This document shows positions 28,513 through 36,482 of a stretch of 64,000 nt of DNA, in pieces. The DNA lies in assembly GCF_014697105.1 (NCBI RefSeq), contig NZ_JACJRF010000002.1, forward strand, positions 62,001 through 126,000. The letters run 5' to 3'. The notes below the pieces were generated by a model, which was given only the letters and a program-made list of their open reading frames with translations, made no database searches and had not been told where the DNA came from. This DNA comes from Anabaena subtropica FACHB-260. GTDB lineage: Bacteria > Cyanobacteriota > Cyanobacteriia > Cyanobacteriales > Nostocaceae. Each line of letters opens with the position of its first letter. The stretch's first letter is position 1. The position numbers and the translations under genes were made by a program.

Positions 28513-30048
28513 ATGGTCAGTTCTCTAACCCAGTCCCAGAAAAACTTAGACCAGCACGACAGCGAGAAACTTGTGCGGATCCGTCACACCTGCGCCCATA
28601 TAATGGCGATGGCAGTGCAGAAGCTATTTCCAGGGACTAAAGTAGCAACTGGCCCAGTCACAGAGAACGGATTTTACTACGACTTTGATTGTCAAGTCAG
28701 CATCACTCCCGATGACTTGGGCAAAATTGAAGCAGAAATGCGGCGGATTATTACAAAAAACTTACCAATTATCCGCGAAGAGGTGCAAAGAGAAGAAATT
28801 GGCGCGGAAATTGCCCAACTAAACGAACCTTATAAGTTAGAAATATTAGACCGTATCCCCGCAAGAGAAACCATTACCCGCTACTTCATTGGCAGTCCTG
28901 ATACTGGTAAACCAGAATCTTCCTTGTTTGTTGCCGATGTTCAACCAGCCAGTAACTATTGGTGGGATTTGTGTGCAGGGCCTCACATTAACTTTACTGG
29001 TGACATTGCGGCTGATGCTTTTACATTGTTGAACATTGCGGGTGCTTATTGGCAAGGGGATGAAAGCAAACCCCAACTACAACGAATTTATGGTAACGCT
29101 TGGGAAAGCAAAGAAGAACTACAAGCATACCTCAAACAAAGAGAAGAAGCTTTACGCCGCGACCATAGAAAGTTAGGACAAGAACTTAACTTATTTAGTA
29201 TTCAAGAAAAAGCTGGCGGTGGTTTAGTTTTTTGGCATCCCAAAGGTGCGAGTATTCGCTACATTATTGAAGATTATTGGCGCAAAGCCCATCTAGAATC
29301 AGGTTATCAACTACTTTACACACCTCATGTAGCAAACCTTGATTTATGGAAAACATCTGGTCATTTTGATTTCTATCAAGAGAATATGTTTGACTCGATG
29401 GAAGTGGAAAATCAGGCTTATCAAATCAAGCCAATGAATTGTCCCTTTCATGTCCTCACTTATAAACATCAATTACATTCTTATCGAGAATTACCCCTCA
29501 GATGGGCGGAACTAGGCACAGTTTATCGTTATGAACGTTCGGGGGCGCTACATGGTTTGATGAGAGTCAGGGGATTTACCCAAGATGATGCTCATATCTT
29601 TTGTTTACCTCATCAAATCACCGATGAAATTTTAAGGGTTTTAAATCTCACAGAGCGGATTTTGTCAGATTTTGGGTTTAAAAATTATGAAGTGAATCTT
29701 TCAACCCGTCCTGATAAATCCGTAGGAACTGATGAAGTTTGGGAGTTAGCAACATCAGCCTTAAGACAAGCCTTAGATGCTAAAGGTTGGAATTATGTTG
29801 TTGATGAAGGCGGCGGTGCTTTTTATGGGCCTAAAATTGATATCAAAATTCAGGATGCTATTGGTCGTCTCTGGCAATGTTCCACTATTCAGGTAGATTT
29901 TAATTTACCAGAACGCTTTGATATGGAATATATTGCTACTGATGGTAGTCGCCAAAGACCAATTATGATTCATCGAGCTATTTTTGGTTCTCTGGAACGA
30001 TTTTTTGGCATTTTAATTGAGAATTATGCTGGTGATTTTCCCTTGTGA
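28513..30048 (+). CDS. thrS: Threonyl-tRNA synthetase (zinc-stress paralogue), truncated by in-frame TGA
   Basis: The visible 511-residue product covers the editing domain and the catalytic core. Editing motifs are present (RHTCAHIMA with His25 and His29; CAGPH with Cys154 and His158). Zinc ligands Cys310 (MNCPFH), His361 (DDAHIF) and His487 (MIHRAI) have the same spacing as Cys334, His385 and His511 of E. coli ThrRS, so catalysis is still zinc-dependent. The N-terminal TGS domain is absent. The frame stops at TGA 30046-30048 after AGDFPL, exactly where the family has Trp (FPxWLAP), and continues in frame for about 100 residues. A Zur-like box lies just upstream. The truncated protein lacks its anticodon-binding domain and is probably inactive unless the stop is read through. 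Confidence 0.9.
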   Translation: MVSSLTQSQKNLDQHDSEKLVRIRHTCAHIMAMAVQKLFPGTKVATGPVTENGFYYDFDCQVSITPDDLGKIEAEMRRIITKNLPIIREEVQREEIGAEIAQLNEPYKLEILDRIPARETITRYFIGSPDTGKPESSLFVADVQPASNYWWDLCAGPHINFTGDIAADAFTLLNIAGAYWQGDESKPQLQRIYGNAWESKEELQAYLKQREEALRRDHRKLGQELNLFSIQEKAGGGLVFWHPKGASIRYIIEDYWRKAHLESGYQLLYTPHVANLDLWKTSGHFDFYQENMFDSMEVENQAYQIKPMNCPFHVLTYKHQLHSYRELPLRWAELGTVYRYERSGALHGLMRVRGFTQDDAHIFCLPHQITDEILRVLNLTERILSDFGFKNYEVNLSTRPDKSVGTDEVWELATSALRQALDAKGWNYVVDEGGGAFYGPKIDIKIQDAIGRLWQCSTIQVDFNLPERFDMEYIATDGSRQRPIMIHRAIFGSLERFFGILIENYAGDFPL

Positions 30049-30357
30049 TTAGCACCAATACAACTGCGAGTATTATCTGTAAGCGATGAAGTTAGAGAAT
30101 ATACACAATCAATAGCCCCCGATTTACAAAAAAAGGGATTTAGAGTGGAAATAGACTTCATTGGTGAGCGTTTAGGTAAGCAAATTCGGATAGCAGAGTT
30201 AGAAAAAATTCCCGTGGTTGCTGTTGTGGGTAAAAAAGAGGTAGAGAATCAAACTTTGAGTGTGAGAAGTAGACAAAATGGTGATTTAGGAGTGATGAAT
30301 GCAAATGACATGACGCATCAATTACAAGAAGCTATCATCACCAAAAGGGGAATTTAA
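30049..30357 (+). pseudogene. thrS: Threonyl-tRNA synthetase anticodon-binding domain, separated by TGA
   Basis: Translation continues from the TGA without frame change: LAPIQLRVLSVSDEVREYTQ, then the domain ending QEAIITKRGI. Hallmarks of the class IIa anticodon-binding domain are present (GFRVEIDFIGERLGKQIR, IPVVAVVGKKEVEN, TLSVRSRQNGDLGVM). A separate start is possible only at GTG 30145 or at other weak codons, and would give a partial domain. The frame has no other lesions, so the stop is recent, is read through, or is a sequencing error. The full gene would be 28513-30357 (614 residues). Confidence 0.85.
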
Positions 30358-30372
30358 AAATTGCTTGTCTGA

Positions 30373-30637
30373 TGCCAATATTTTTTACTGACGCAGATAA
30401 TAAAGATGAGTTTTTCATTTGGTGGTGGAATGTTTAAAGTTAATATAGAGAAAAAATTGCAAGTAAAATAATGGGTATATAACTCCTTAGATATTGATGA
30501 GCAAGTTCATATTGCTCTTAGTCAATTACATTGTTAAGAAGCTAATTGTTCGCCAATTGAAACAGGACAAAATCCATAAGCCAATTGCTGAAATTGAATA
30601 TACAGATATATCTAAAATTGTTCGGCCGCATCCTTGA
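30373..30637 (+). pseudogene. Possible degraded coding remnant between thrS and cobW-type gene
   Basis: Protein-like but interrupted frames occur here: MPIFFTDADNKDEFFIWWWN, YNSLDIDEQVHIALSQLHC and KPIAEIEYTDISKIVRPHP lie in different frames and are broken by stops. They could be pieces of one decayed gene. I do not recognise the family, and chance cannot be excluded. No Zur box is evident before the next gene. Confidence 0.3.
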
Positions 30638-30667
30638 TTCAATAGTTTACCAAAATCTCACTGCAAT

Positions 30668-31699
30668 ATGGATACTATAACCACACCCACTACGAATATA
30701 ATTCCTGAATTTCCTAAACGGGGAATGCCTGTTACAATCATTACTGGATTTTTAGGTAGTGGTAAAACTACACTACTCAATCAAATTCTCAAGAATAAAC
30801 AAGATTTAAAAGTTGCTGTTCTTGTCAATGAGTTTGGCGATATTAATATCGACAGCCAATTGTTAGTTTCTGTAGACCAAGATATGGTCGAACTGAGTAA
30901 TGGCTGCATCTGCTGTACCATCAATGATGGTCTTGTTGATGCTGTTTATCGAGTTTTAGAACGAGAAGAACGTATTGATTATTTAGTTATTGAAACCACT
31001 GGTGTTGCTGACCCGTTGCCAATTATTTTAACTTTTTTGGGTACAGAACTGAGAGATTTAACTAACCTTGATTCAATTCTCACAATGGTAGATGCAGAAG
31101 CATTTAATTCTCACCATTTTGAAAGTGAAGCAGCTTTGAAACAGCTTACCTATGGAGACATTATTCTTCTCAATAAAACAGACCTCGTGACTCCAGAAAA
31201 AATTCAAGAATTAGAAAATTATGTTCATGATGTGAAAGCTAGTGCAAAGATTTTACACACCAAACATGGTGAGGTGGCATTACCATTAATTTTAGATGTG
31301 GGTTTAACACCAACAGATAAGTATGTTGCTAATGAGGTCGAAGATACTCATGAACATCATCATGAACATCATGACCATAAACATCATCATCATGAACATC
31401 ACTCTCATCATTTAGAAAATGATGGATTTGTTTCGGTTTCTTTCCAGGCTGATAGACCATTTGATGTTCATAAGTTTGAAAATTTTCTTACTGAAAAAAT
31501 ACCACAGAATGTATTTAGAGCTAAGGGCATTTTGTGGTTTAGTGATAGTGAATTACGCCATATATTTCAACTGAGTGGACTTCGTTATAACTTACACGCT
31601 GATGAATGGCATACATTACCTAAAAATCAAGTAGTTTTTATTGGGAGAAAATTAGATACCAGTCAAATTTATACACAACTTAACAAATGTTTGGTATGA
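30668..31699 (+). CDS. COG0523 (CobW/YeiR/ZigA-type) G3E GTPase with His-rich loop
   Basis: 343 residues. Walker A ITGFLGSGKTTLL (about 25-37), the metal-binding CxCC motif at Cys80-Ile-Cys82-Cys83 (NGCICCTIND), and the GTPase NKTD motif (IILLNKTDLV). Around residues 227-250 there is a histidine-rich stretch (HEHHHEHHDHKHHHHEHHSH) likely to bind zinc. COG0523 proteins are metallochaperone-like GTPases; Zur-linked members are thought to deliver zinc to client enzymes in deficiency. The genomic context with a Zur-linked thrS and hemB supports zinc, not cobalt. FolE, 44 bp downstream, is probably in the same operon. Confidence 0.9.
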   Translation: MDTITTPTTNIIPEFPKRGMPVTIITGFLGSGKTTLLNQILKNKQDLKVAVLVNEFGDINIDSQLLVSVDQDMVELSNGCICCTINDGLVDAVYRVLEREERIDYLVIETTGVADPLPIILTFLGTELRDLTNLDSILTMVDAEAFNSHHFESEAALKQLTYGDIILLNKTDLVTPEKIQELENYVHDVKASAKILHTKHGEVALPLILDVGLTPTDKYVANEVEDTHEHHHEHHDHKHHHHEHHSHHLENDGFVSVSFQADRPFDVHKFENFLTEKIPQNVFRAKGILWFSDSELRHIFQLSGLRYNLHADEWHTLPKNQVVFIGRKLDTSQIYTQLNKCLV

Positions 31700-31743
31700 T
31701 AAAGAAGTGTTAAGCAATTAGCGAATTTAGTTAATAGTTATTC

Positions 31744-32448
31744 ATGGCTGTTGAACTATTAACTAACTCAGAATCTATACCAACTAAACAAAATAACATG
31801 ACTCTATCGATTCGTTCCGATATAAATTCTGCTGCTCAGGTGGTGTCATCTTTATCTACTCAGCAGCCACCAACTGTCACAGAAGCAGAAATGGTGCAGG
31901 CTGTGCGGACTTTATTAATTGGATTAGGAGAAAATCCTGATAGGGAAGGTTTGCTAGATACCCCTAAGAGAGTTGTAAAAGCTTTACAGTTTCTGACTAA
32001 GGGATATCAAGAGTCTTTAGATGAACTGCTAAATGGAGCAGTATTTACAGAAGATGCCAATGAAATGGTATTAATTCGGGATATCGATATTTTCAGTTCT
32101 TGCGAGCATCATATCCTACCAATTATTGGTCGCGCTCATGTTGCCTATATTCCCAATGGTAAGGTGATAGGATTATCGAAAATTGCGCGCATTTGTGAGA
32201 TGTATGCTCGACGTTTACAAGTGCAAGAACGTCTCACTCTACAAATTGCTGATGCACTGCAAGGGTTACTCAAACCCCAAGGGGTAGCGGTGGTTATAGA
32301 AGCAACTCATATGTGCATGGTGATGCGTGGTGTACAAAAACCTGGTTCTTGGACTGTTACTAGTGCAATGCGTGGTGTGTTTGCGGAAGATGGACGCACT
32401 CGTGAAGAGTTTATGAATTTAGTGAGACACAATGCTAATTTTCGCTAG
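31744..32448 (+). CDS. folE: GTP cyclohydrolase I (type IA, FolE)
   Basis: 234 residues; the first 45 are a variable extension and a later start is possible. Catalyses GTP to dihydroneopterin triphosphate, the first step of folate and pterin synthesis. Zinc ligands Cys120, His123 (SSCEHHILP) and Cys191 (THMCMVMRG) have the same spacing as in the E. coli enzyme (Cys110, His113, Cys181). [23 protein letters not shown] is the conserved central helix. Zinc dependence makes it a plausible client of the upstream COG0523 GTPase; in other bacteria Zur-linked COG0523 genes are often next to folE-type genes. A strong palindromic terminator follows. Confidence 0.92.
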   Translation: MAVELLTNSESIPTKQNNMTLSIRSDINSAAQVVSSLSTQQPPTVTEAEMVQAVRTLLIGLGENPDREGLLDTPKRVVKALQFLTKGYQESLDELLNGAVFTEDANEMVLIRDIDIFSSCEHHILPIIGRAHVAYIPNGKVIGLSKIARICEMYARRLQVQERLTLQIADALQGLLKPQGVAVVIEATHMCMVMRGVQKPGSWTVTSAMRGVFAEDGRTREEFMNLVRHNANFR

Positions 32449-32475
32449 AAAGTTTTGGCTGATATAAATATAAAT

Positions 32476-32507
32476 AAAAAGAGACATAATATATTATGTC
32501 TCTTTTT
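32476..32507. terminator. Perfect 32-bp palindrome, bidirectional terminator
   Basis: AAAAAGAGACATAATA followed directly by its reverse complement TATTATGTCTCTTTTT. The stem ends in A/T runs on both sides, giving a T-run after the stem for transcripts from either direction. It lies between folE and a convergent small gene. Confidence 0.8.
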
Positions 32508-32537
32508 ATTTACTTTGGAAAATTTAATACTTATTCT

Positions 32538-32843
32538 TCAAATTTCGTCATCTACTCCTTGAATTAAAGAAGTCAGCTTATCTAAAGTTTGTGTTAGTTG
32601 TGTTAGTTTTTGTAGTGAATCATCTTGAGATTCAGCAAGACTTTGTACTGCATCACACAAAGCAAAAATTTGATATCCCTGTTGCTGTAATTGCTTTCCT
32701 TGTGCTTCAACTTGGTAACTCAGGTTTTCCACTCTTTCTGCAAGACGTTCAATGGTTTCAGTAGTAGACAGTACTGCTTCTCCAATTTGCTCAACAATGG
32801 ATTCCAAGCGACTAATTTTTACTTCGACTCCACCTGCAATCAT
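32538..32843 (-). CDS. Small coiled-coil protein, 101 aa
   Basis: The sequence is almost entirely a heptad-pattern helix (VEQIGEAVLSTTETIERLAE, then VENLSYQVEAQGKQLQQQGY and SLQKLTQLTQTLDKLTSLIQ), with no membrane segment and no catalytic motif. The start ATG 32841-32843 has a purine-rich GGTGAAGAA just before it. Such proteins often act as scaffolds or adaptors; no family is identified. It is convergent with folE, sharing the palindromic terminator. Confidence 0.65.
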   Translation of the reverse strand: MIAGGVEVKISRLESIVEQIGEAVLSTTETIERLAERVENLSYQVEAQGKQLQQQGYQIFALCDAVQSLAESQDDSLQKLTQLTQTLDKLTSLIQGVDDEI

Positions 32844-33341
32844 TTCTTCACCACCCTGATTGTAAAAGAGCTTTTTAGTAATTTATTGATGTTAATAATT
32901 GAATAATTTAATTCAATAAATACAACCCTATCTAAAGACTGCTTTCATACTATTAATGATTTTGTTGCTTGCTGCTTCTGGCAAATGATAGAAACATTTT
33001 TACAACTTCACTTATAGTTTCGCTAGTTTAAGTACTGTACCTTGCATCTGCCACCTGCATGATATTTTGAGCAGAAAATCTCTATTGAAGAATGCCTCTC
33101 CAGACTAGAGTTTTATCAGATGCAATTGAGCTTTTTCACTTACTTTATCAGTTGATAACAATTTTGCAACTATAAGCATTTTTTGATACATACTATTGTG
33201 TCCTGACCATCTTCCTTATGGAATATTTATTTATCTTTATTTTAAATTCATAAAACTACATGATCCCCAGATTATTGATGAAGATTACGTAAATATACCG
33301 TAAAATATAAAGTTTTTAATGAAGGTAAGTTTATATTTTGA
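32844..33341. other. AT-rich intergenic region upstream of sugar transferase
   Basis: Nearly 500 bases with no supported gene. It separates divergent genes and should contain both promoters. A small dyad ATTGAAT-AATTTA-ATTCAAT lies near 32897-32916. I found no NtcA or Zur box. Confidence 0.45.
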
Positions 33342-34073
33342 GTGAAACTCAGTGATTTTACCCTTGTTGCTAGGCATTCGGCTAGAAAACGTACCATGTA
33401 TCAAACACAATTAGAAAGCGTCTTGCAAGGTACTACTTATAAAGATTGGGAATTTGAACTTATGCCCCATCCCTCAGTTCAATCAAAGTTCAAGCGTTTT
33501 TTGGATATTTTAGGGAGCTTGGTGGGGTTTTTGATTTTAGCGATCGCCTTCGTACCAATTGCGATCGCCATCAAGTTGGATAGTCCCGGCCCGATCTTTT
33601 TCTCTCAGGAACGCTACGGCCTCCGGGGTCGTCCCTTCCACATTTGGAAGTTTCGCTCAATGGTGAATGATGCGGAGAGATTAAAAACCTTAGTAGATAA
33701 CGAAGCAGACGGACTTATCTTTAAAAATAAAAACGATTTTCGTGTAACTAGAGTGGGGCGCTTTTTGCGTAGCACCAGCTTAGACGAACTACCTCAATTC
33801 TGGAACGTCCTTATGGGTGACATGAGTTTAGTTGGAACACGTCCACCCACTGGTGATGAAGTAGCCAAGTATAACGATCACCACTGGCAACGTTTAAATG
33901 TCAAGCCTGGTTTAACCGGTGAATGGCAAGTTAACGGGCGTTCTCATGTAAAGGACTTTGAACAAATAGTAGATTTAGATTTGCAGTATCAAAACAATTG
34001 GCATCCGTTATATGATTTGCTACTGATTGGCAAAACAATTTACGTCATTGTTGGTAGAGTTGGAGCTTTTTAA
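33342..34073 (+). CDS. Bacterial sugar transferase (polyprenyl-phosphate glycosyl-1-phosphate transferase)
   Basis: 243 residues; the GTG start at 33342 is uncertain and ATG 33396 (MYQTQLESVL) is possible. Contains the catalytic domain of the WbaP/PssY family: SKFKRFLDILGSLVGFLILA (membrane re-entrant helix), GPIFFSQERYGLRGRPFHIWKFRSM, then the block NDFRVTRVGRFLRSTSLDELPQFWNVL and MGDMSLVGTRPP. It transfers a sugar phosphate to undecaprenyl phosphate to start polysaccharide synthesis. The usual N-terminal four-membrane-helix region is absent, as in the minimal monotopic class. Heterocyst-envelope HepC is a similar small protein in Anabaena, but the hepA neighbour is missing here, so I give no symbol. 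Confidence 0.87.
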   Translation: MKLSDFTLVARHSARKRTMYQTQLESVLQGTTYKDWEFELMPHPSVQSKFKRFLDILGSLVGFLILAIAFVPIAIAIKLDSPGPIFFSQERYGLRGRPFHIWKFRSMVNDAERLKTLVDNEADGLIFKNKNDFRVTRVGRFLRSTSLDELPQFWNVLMGDMSLVGTRPPTGDEVAKYNDHHWQRLNVKPGLTGEWQVNGRSHVKDFEQIVDLDLQYQNNWHPLYDLLLIGKTIYVIVGRVGAF

Positions 34074-34172
34074 ATCAGCAGGTCATCGAACTCACACTAA
34101 AATTAACCAACTTACTTTTTTCCAGAACTAATTAGACAAATACTAATACAGCCCGATTATTGGCTATATAAT

Positions 34173-34216
34173 AAGCGATCGCTCTTTGACCCACAACTCC
34201 AGAAGCGCGATCGCTT
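34173..34216. terminator. HIP1-containing hairpin downstream of the sugar transferase
   Basis: AAGCGATCGC at 34173-34182 is complementary to GCGATCGCTT at 34207-34216, with a 24-nt loop. Each arm contains the HIP1 octamer. A T-rich stretch (TGTTTATTT) follows the right arm. It may serve as terminator for the sugar transferase transcript, or may be only a pair of HIP1 sites. Confidence 0.45.
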
Positions 34217-34315
34217 GTTTATTTAGGCTAATAAAAATTGGTAGTAACTAATACCAATTTATAAAATGATGGCGACAGATGGAGACAGGAAACCAAGTCG
34301 TTGTCTATCCAAAAT

Positions 34316-34996
34316 CTAAAATCCAAAATCCAAAATGCTATAAGCGTTGATCAAGTTACCGCACAATACAATGCCGATCGCCACAATAGCGAAGCCTAAA
34401 AAACGGATAATTGTAGGTATATGAGCGAAAATTGTTTCTCTGCTGATATTTTTACCAATTTCTCTAGTGCTACTAGCAACTGTATACTGAGTTAAAGCCA
34501 TGCCTAAGGCATAGGCAAGGAGTGATATAGGCTCTACTCCATTTATTGCTTGGCTGGCAATGTAACCTTGAAATAAGCCAGCGATCGCACCTAATATTCC
34601 TACAACCACCCAGTTAACCTGATAGCGCATGACTAACATAGCACCAAAGGCAATACAAAAAATGGCGATTGCTATCTCTGCACCTGGTAAGCTGAACTGT
34701 AATAAATGTGTGCTTAAACCTAAGATGGTTGCTAATACAAAAGAGATAGTAATGATTGCACCATGAAGCATACCAGTAGAGATCAAGCCAATACCCAAGA
34801 TATTAACTAAACTATCTAAGTGCAGTACCGGATCAGCAACACCCCATAACAAGCCATCCCAGGCATTAGAGATAGTATGGTGAAGTGACAATCCACTCAA
34901 AGAGCTTAAAAGACTAATTAATACAAGAGATGCGATCGCTCCTACATGACGATACTGTAACTTCCCGACAGCAACAGACTGAGAAATAGTAAACAT
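34316..34996 (-). CDS. HupE/UreJ family membrane protein
   Basis: 226 residues with about six membrane segments. SNAWDGLLWGVADPVLHLDSLVNILGIGLIS is a variant of the family motif (HPxxGxDHxLxMLxVGL) that carries metal-binding residues. The most common His of HPxxGxDH is degenerate here (VADPVLHLDSL keeps one His and one Asp). HupE/UreJ proteins are secondary nickel (or cobalt) permeases linked to hydrogenase or urease. The changed motif may mean a different substrate. No hydrogenase or urease gene is in the window. Confidence 0.75.
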   Translation of the reverse strand: MFTISQSVAVGKLQYRHVGAIASLVLISLLSSLSGLSLHHTISNAWDGLLWGVADPVLHLDSLVNILGIGLISTGMLHGAIITISFVLATILGLSTHLLQFSLPGAEIAIAIFCIAFGAMLVMRYQVNWVVVGILGAIAGLFQGYIASQAINGVEPISLLAYALGMALTQYTVASSTREIGKNISRETIFAHIPTIIRFLGFAIVAIGIVLCGNLINAYSILDFGF

Positions 34997-35083
34997 GATT
35001 ATGCACGATTAGTTTTTGTGGTAATTTATACTACCCTAGTAGATAGAAAAACTAACGTCGCAAGTAAATCTGCATGATGCTAA

Positions 35084-36397
35084 TTATTTGAAGTTATGTA
35101 AAACATCTGTTCTAGAAGATGTCATTTGTATGGGGAGTTGAATGATAAATTCAGTTCCTTTGAATGGTGATGAAATGCACTCTATCTTACCACTGTGCTT
35201 GTCGATAATTTGGTGGCTAATTGACATCCCTAAACCTGTACCGGAAGCAATAGGTTTAGTTGTAAAGAACGGATCAAAAACTTTTTGCATGACTTCTTGT
35301 GTCATCCCATCACCATTGTCAGTAATTCTTACCATTACTTGCTCGCCATTTAAAACTTCAGTGTAAATATGAATTTTTGGTCTAGCTAAAACTTCAAAGT
35401 CTTGCAGTTTTGACTTTTGACCCTTAACTAAGGACTCCTCTAACGCATCGATAGCATTAGTTAATATATTCATAAATACTTGGTTGAGTTGTCTAGGATA
35501 GCAATTAATTTTCGGCAAGTTGCCATATTCCTTAATTACTTCAATTTCTGGATATTTACCTTGACCTTTTAAGCGATTTTGTAATAGTAAGAGTATACAA
35601 TCAATCCCTTGGTGAATATCTACTTGTTTGATTTCGGCTTCATCTAAGCGGGAAAATTTCCGTAAAGATAAAATTAACTCACGAATGCGTTCTGCTCCAA
35701 GTTTCATCGAAGATAACATTTTTTGTAAATCTTCTTGAACAAAATCAATATCAACTTCTTGAATATAACTTTGAATAGCTGATGGTGGTTGGGGATATTG
35801 TTCTTTGTACAGAGAAAGTAAGACTAATAAATTTTGGAAATATTCCTTAGCAAAATGAATGTTGCCATAAATAAAGTTAATTGGGTTATTAATTTCGTAG
35901 GCAATAGCAGAAACTAATTGCCCCATAGAAGAGATTCTTTCAGTTTGAATTAATTGCGCTTGTGTATTTTCCAGTTTTTTTAAAGCTGTTGTGAGTTGAG
36001 TGTTAGTAGCCTCCAATTGAGCAGGACTCGGCAAAGCTAGTGCTTGAGGAATTATCGGCACTAACACACTAGCGGTATACACTGAAATCAAAGCAGTAAT
36101 AGCTTTGAGACTTCCAGATAACCAGTAAGTTGGATGCCAAAGTGTCCAAATTTCCATTAAATGGGTTGTACCACAGGAGACAATGAAGGCTCCAAATAAT
36201 AGCAGTATGCCTTTGAAAGGTAAATCATCTCGCTTTTGAACAAAATAGACCAGACTAATGGGTATTGAATAATAAGCAAGAGCAATTAAAGAGTCTGATA
36301 TGATGTTTAACCACACCAACCCAGGCTTCCAAAGATAACAATGTCCATGAGGGATAAAGAAGCCATCTCCCAGGAATTGATGTATTAATTCCATCAT
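35084..36397 (-). CDS. Ethylene-receptor-like histidine kinase lacking the phospho-acceptor His
   Basis: I chose ATG 36397 (MMELIHQFLGDG), since the longer frame starts at TTG 36457. The N-terminus has three membrane helices with the ethylene-binding pattern of plant ETR1. Asp35, Tyr42, Pro46, Cys75 and His79 (SDSLIALAYYSIP; FIVSCGTTHL) have the same spacing as ETR1 Asp25, Tyr32, Pro36, Cys65 and His69, the copper/ethylene site. A coiled linker and kinase core follow. The H-box reads SAIAYEINNPINF, with Tyr167 where related kinases have His (codon TAC). N and G boxes are intact (NILTNAIDALEE, ITDNGDGM, GTGLGMSISHQI). It may act as a pseudokinase, a regulator of a partner, or signal by heterodimers. 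Confidence 0.85.
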   Translation of the reverse strand: MMELIHQFLGDGFFIPHGHCYLWKPGLVWLNIISDSLIALAYYSIPISLVYFVQKRDDLPFKGILLLFGAFIVSCGTTHLMEIWTLWHPTYWLSGSLKAITALISVYTASVLVPIIPQALALPSPAQLEATNTQLTTALKKLENTQAQLIQTERISSMGQLVSAIAYEINNPINFIYGNIHFAKEYFQNLLVLLSLYKEQYPQPPSAIQSYIQEVDIDFVQEDLQKMLSSMKLGAERIRELILSLRKFSRLDEAEIKQVDIHQGIDCILLLLQNRLKGQGKYPEIEVIKEYGNLPKINCYPRQLNQVFMNILTNAIDALEESLVKGQKSKLQDFEVLARPKIHIYTEVLNGEQVMVRITDNGDGMTQEVMQKVFDPFFTTKPIASGTGLGMSISHQIIDKHSGKIECISSPFKGTEFIIQLPIQMTSSRTDVLHNFK

Positions 36398-36482
36398 AAA
36401 TTTCTTGCAGTATGAATATTGCCGAGTCTGTATACAGGATAAATTATATTCACACAATCACAAGATGCCCAGATGAAAAATA

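Noticed and set aside
30358-30667. Third Zur box upstream of the COG0523 gene
   Set aside because: CAGATAATAAAGATGA shows only weak similarity to TGATAATnATTATCA and no dyad symmetry.
35142-35366. Plus-strand ORF opposite the ethylene-receptor-like kinase
   Set aside because: It is a shadow of the kinase ATPase domain on the other strand.
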